Source: a virus
Direction: 5' to 3' (one strand)
Length of the DNA: 26,036 bases
Virus record (IMG/VR): IMGVR_UViG_3300009132_000309
Location: 1 to 26,036 of that record
Below the pieces are notes generated by a model. The model worked only from the letters and a program-made list of their open reading frames with translations. It did no database searches and had not been told where the DNA came from. Position numbers and translations under genes: made by a program. This document shows, piece after piece, positions 23,908-26,036 of this stretch (the first letter of the stretch is position 1; each line of letters starts with the position of its first letter).

Positions 23908-24807
23908 ATGGCTACAAATTTTGCAGATTTAAAGAAGAACAAAGCAAATAAGTTTGAATCTTTGGTTCAACAATCAGAGAAGTTGAACGAAAAAGTATCA
24001 TACGTTGATGAACGTATCTGGAAATGTGAACGTGATAAGAACGGTAATGGATATGCAGTTATTCGTTTTCTTCCCGAATGTAAGGGTGAGACAAATGATT
24101 TTGTTACAATGTTCACTCATGGGTTTAAAGGGCCTGGTGGGTGGTATATTGAGAATTGTCTAACGACACCAGTTAAAGGGGCACCAAAAGGATTTGATGA
24201 TCCTGTTGCACAATCTAATAGTAAGTTGTGGAATTCTGGTATTGAGTCAGATAAAAATATTGCGAGAGATCGTAAACGTAAACAGAATTTCTATTCTAAT
24301 ATTCTGGTTATCGAAGATTCCGCAAATAAAGAGAATGAAGGTAAAGTCTTTTTGTTTAGGTATGGTAAGAAGATTTTCGATAAGACACAACAAGTATTAA
24401 AACCCGAATTTGCAGATGAAGTTGGTTTTAATCCATTCGACTTTTGGGATGGTGCAAACTTCAAGATCAAAATCCGTCAGGTAGATGGATATGCGAATTA
24501 TGATAAGTCTGAATTCTGCGAACCATCTGCATTGTTTGATGGGGATGAAGAAAAGATTAAGAAGGTTTGGGAATCACAATATTCTTTGGAAGAACTGTTG
24601 AGTCCTGATAAGTTTAAATCTTATGCAGAATTAAATGCAAGGTTTAAAACTGTTACTGGTGGTCATAGTGCGGATTATGCTGAGACTATTGAGGAAAGTG
24701 CAGAACCAGTTGCAGTATCTTCAAACTCTGCACCGTCAGAGAATTCTGAAAGTGAACCGAATAATGATGAAACAATGGATTACTTTAAGAAACTAGCAGA
24801 TCAGTAA
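23908..24807 (+). CDS. 32: Single-stranded DNA-binding protein gp32
   Basis: A 299-residue SSB of the T4 gp32 type. The basic N-terminal LKKNKANKFESL is the cooperativity region; the core contains YAVIRFLPECKGETNDFVTM, THGFKGPGGWYIENCLTT and RKRKQNFYSNILVIEDSANK; the C-terminus is acidic and Ser/Glu-rich (about 255-299) for partner binding. The complete T4 zinc Cys/His set is not seen; one His and one Cys remain in that region, as in marine relatives. An AAGGAG precedes ATG 23908. Neighbour of gp33 as in T4. Confidence 0.95.
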   Translation: MATNFADLKKNKANKFESLVQQSEKLNEKVSYVDERIWKCERDKNGNGYAVIRFLPECKGETNDFVTMFTHGFKGPGGWYIENCLTTPVKGAPKGFDDPVAQSNSKLWNSGIESDKNIARDRKRKQNFYSNILVIEDSANKENEGKVFLFRYGKKIFDKTQQVLKPEFADEVGFNPFDFWDGANFKIKIRQVDGYANYDKSEFCEPSALFDGDEEKIKKVWESQYSLEELLSPDKFKSYAELNARFKTVTGGHSADYAETIEESAEPVAVSSNSAPSENSESEPNNDETMDYFKKLADQ

Positions 24808-24813
24808 ATAATG

Positions 24814-24914
24814 AGGGGGAGTGTCTATTACAATATTGGTGTATCACCAATAGTATGAATGAATGACCTAGGCATCGCTGTGAAATCCGTTAGACGGTGA
24901 TACTCCCCCTTTTT
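24814..24914 (+). terminator. Large structured terminator after gp32, shared with the opposing gene
   Basis: AGGGGGAGTGTC (24814-24825) pairs with GATACTCCCCCT (24899-24910), 12 pairs with one G-U, then a T run. Within it, TATTGGTG (24834-24841) pairs with CACCAATA (24845-24852) around TAT, and ATCGCTGT/ACGGTGAT can form an alternative stem. It ends the + strand unit where the - strand gene also ends. Confidence 0.82.
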
Positions 24915-26036
24915 ATCTTTGTTGTGGTGATAATCCCTTAAACTCGTTATTGTCTGCACTTTTTATTCCCGAATCAATTTTTACATCACTTGTACTGAAG
25001 GAGTAACTATCTTGCGAACCATTATTATTCATATAAACATTACCCCCTTGTTTGCCCGCAAATTGATAATCAGGTAGTACAGGGGCGATATTCATCCCTC
25101 TTTGTTTTGAGTATGCACCTTGTAATAATGTAAGATTTTCAACAGCTCTTTTTCCAACATCCATAAAATAATCACTAGGCCCATCACCTTTAGTATTCCA
25201 TAAAACACCCATATTAAGATTATACCCCGGCCCACTATCATTTCCATCTAAGATTGCTTTCTTTAAACCTGGCCAGTTGCCTTGTGTATAAAAGCTAGAA
25301 CCCATATTGTATGCCATATCTGTTAATGCAACTTTCGCAGAACCAGTTAAACCTCTCCAATTATCTTCACCTATCCACTTCTTGGCCATTGCTTGAAAGA
25401 ATGGCCATTCAAGTCTCATTAATGCTCGACCTTCTGTTTCGCTTATTCCTCTTTTACCGTCATATAATTCTTTTAAGGTTCTATCGGTGATTCCAACAAA
25501 TTTTAATTGGTCTGCGGCACTTTCTTTATCTAAATTGAAACCATAACCAATACTCTTACCTATTGATCCATCTTGTCGTTTATCGTCATAAGAGAATGTT
25601 CTAAATTGTTCATAACCCATAGTATTTTTAATACCACGAAATATATCATCACCTACGACTGTTTTAAAATCATCTTTGAGTGCTTTACCAATCGATCCTT
25701 CACCTAAAACATTAGCAACTTTTCTAGTGGATTCCCCTAGTGCAGCCTTGATGTCAAGAAAATCTTCTCCGATTTTTGGTTGATCTGTTTTACTAATAAA
25801 TGCTACATTCTTTTTTAAGATTTCTAGATTTTTCTTTGCTTTCTGTAAATCCTTTTCTGCTTTATTTAATGTTGATTGATCTTCATCAGGATCAAACAAT
25901 TTTCCTTTACCTAATTTCTTCCCTTCAAATTGGTTGCCTCCTGGGCCAGACATTTGTTTCCATAGTTTTAAATCTTTTACTCGTTTTTCTAAATTAATTG
26001 CCTTCTCCTCTGCCTCTTGAATCATTTTTTGATTAC
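24913..26036 (-). CDS. Virion protein with lysozyme-like domain (partial, C-terminal part)
   Basis: At least 370 residues, open to the right edge, so the true start lies outside. The visible N-terminus is a long coiled-coil-like helix (EEKAINLEKRVKDL... KAEKDLQKAKKNLEILKKN). A T4-lysozyme/GH24-like domain spans about residues 140-290: GYEQFRTFSYDD with a candidate catalytic Glu, KSIGYGFNLD, and GSAKVALTDMAYNMGSSFY. The C-terminus is Asn/Ser-rich. This suits a tail lysozyme or a structural protein that cuts peptidoglycan during injection. It is the only - strand gene here, converging on gp32. Confidence 0.8.
   Translation of the reverse strand, partial: NQKMIQEAEEKAINLEKRVKDLKLWKQMSGPGGNQFEGKKLGKGKLFDPDEDQSTLNKAEKDLQKAKKNLEILKKNVAFISKTDQPKIGEDFLDIKAALGESTRKVANVLGEGSIGKALKDDFKTVVGDDIFRGIKNTMGYEQFRTFSYDDKRQDGSIGKSIGYGFNLDKESAADQLKFVGITDRTLKELYDGKRGISETEGRALMRLEWPFFQAMAKKWIGEDNWRGLTGSAKVALTDMAYNMGSSFYTQGNWPGLKKAILDGNDSGPGYNLNMGVLWNTKGDGPSDYFMDVGKRAVENLTLLQGAYSKQRGMNIAPVLPDYQFAGKQGGNVYMNNNGSQDSYSFSTSDVKIDSGIKSADNNEFKGLSPQQR

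Overview
The window reads as part of the genome of an AT-rich, T4-like marine myovirus. The T4-type signature genes are an RNase H-type 5' nuclease, a dCMP deaminase, a dNMP kinase (T4 gene 1 type), the late-transcription co-activator gp33, the single-stranded-DNA-binding protein gp32, and a lysozyme-domain virion protein on the opposite strand. Genes are tightly packed, often with ATGA/TAATG overlaps and Shine-Dalgarno sites. Genes of the kind shared by marine cyanophages and pelagiphages (FmdB-like zinc ribbon, SprT-like protease, PD-(D/E)XK nuclease, A-type Fe-S carrier, 2OG-Fe(II) oxygenases, ClpP-like protease) point the same way. The host is probably a marine alphaproteobacterium, possibly of the SAR11 type. 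This is inferred from the low GC and from a circularly permuted two-piece tmRNA, the arrangement used by alphaproteobacteria. No taxonomic search was possible.

Layout: 1-6487 holds nucleotide metabolism and replication genes (dCMP deaminase, RNase H, PD-(D/E)XK nuclease), small conserved phage proteins and an exported HtrA-type protease. A promoter at 6488-6520 precedes a tightly overlapping four-gene block (6527-9939): a DUF4338/DruA-like protein, an unknown protein and two glycosyltransferase-like proteins. From 9942 to 14308 come a conserved phage protein, an A-type Fe-S carrier, an aldehyde dehydrogenase, a 2[4Fe-4S] ferredoxin and two 2OG-Fe(II) oxygenases. A tRNA-Thr (14312-14387) then precedes a zinc-ribbon protein and an SbmA/BacA-like peptide transporter. 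A strong hairpin and a second copy of the promoter (15902-15934) start the next unit: tiny proteins and the dNMP kinase. Three exported proteins follow (16963-21873): an outer-membrane barrel, a 941-residue protein with a C-terminal cytochrome c domain, and a Cys/His/Met-rich protein of the methylamine-utilization/carboxypeptidase-regulatory type.

The permuted tmRNA (about 21890-22115) encodes the tag ANSNEYALAA and is followed directly by tRNA-Gly (22126-22200). Then come a small basic protein, a terminator, a SleB-like cell-wall hydrolase, a ClpP-like protease, gp33 and gp32. The + strand unit ends at a structured terminator (24814-24914). The - strand lysozyme-domain protein converges on it and runs off the right edge.

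The most notable content is the tmRNA with its neighbouring tRNA, and the unusual number of exported or redox proteins (outer-membrane barrel, cytochrome c fusion, His/Met/Cys protein, HtrA, aldehyde dehydrogenase, ferredoxin, SbmA-like transporter). Together they suggest that this phage remodels host translation rescue and the host envelope or periplasmic electron flow. The biochemical role of the cytochrome cassette is not known from the sequence.
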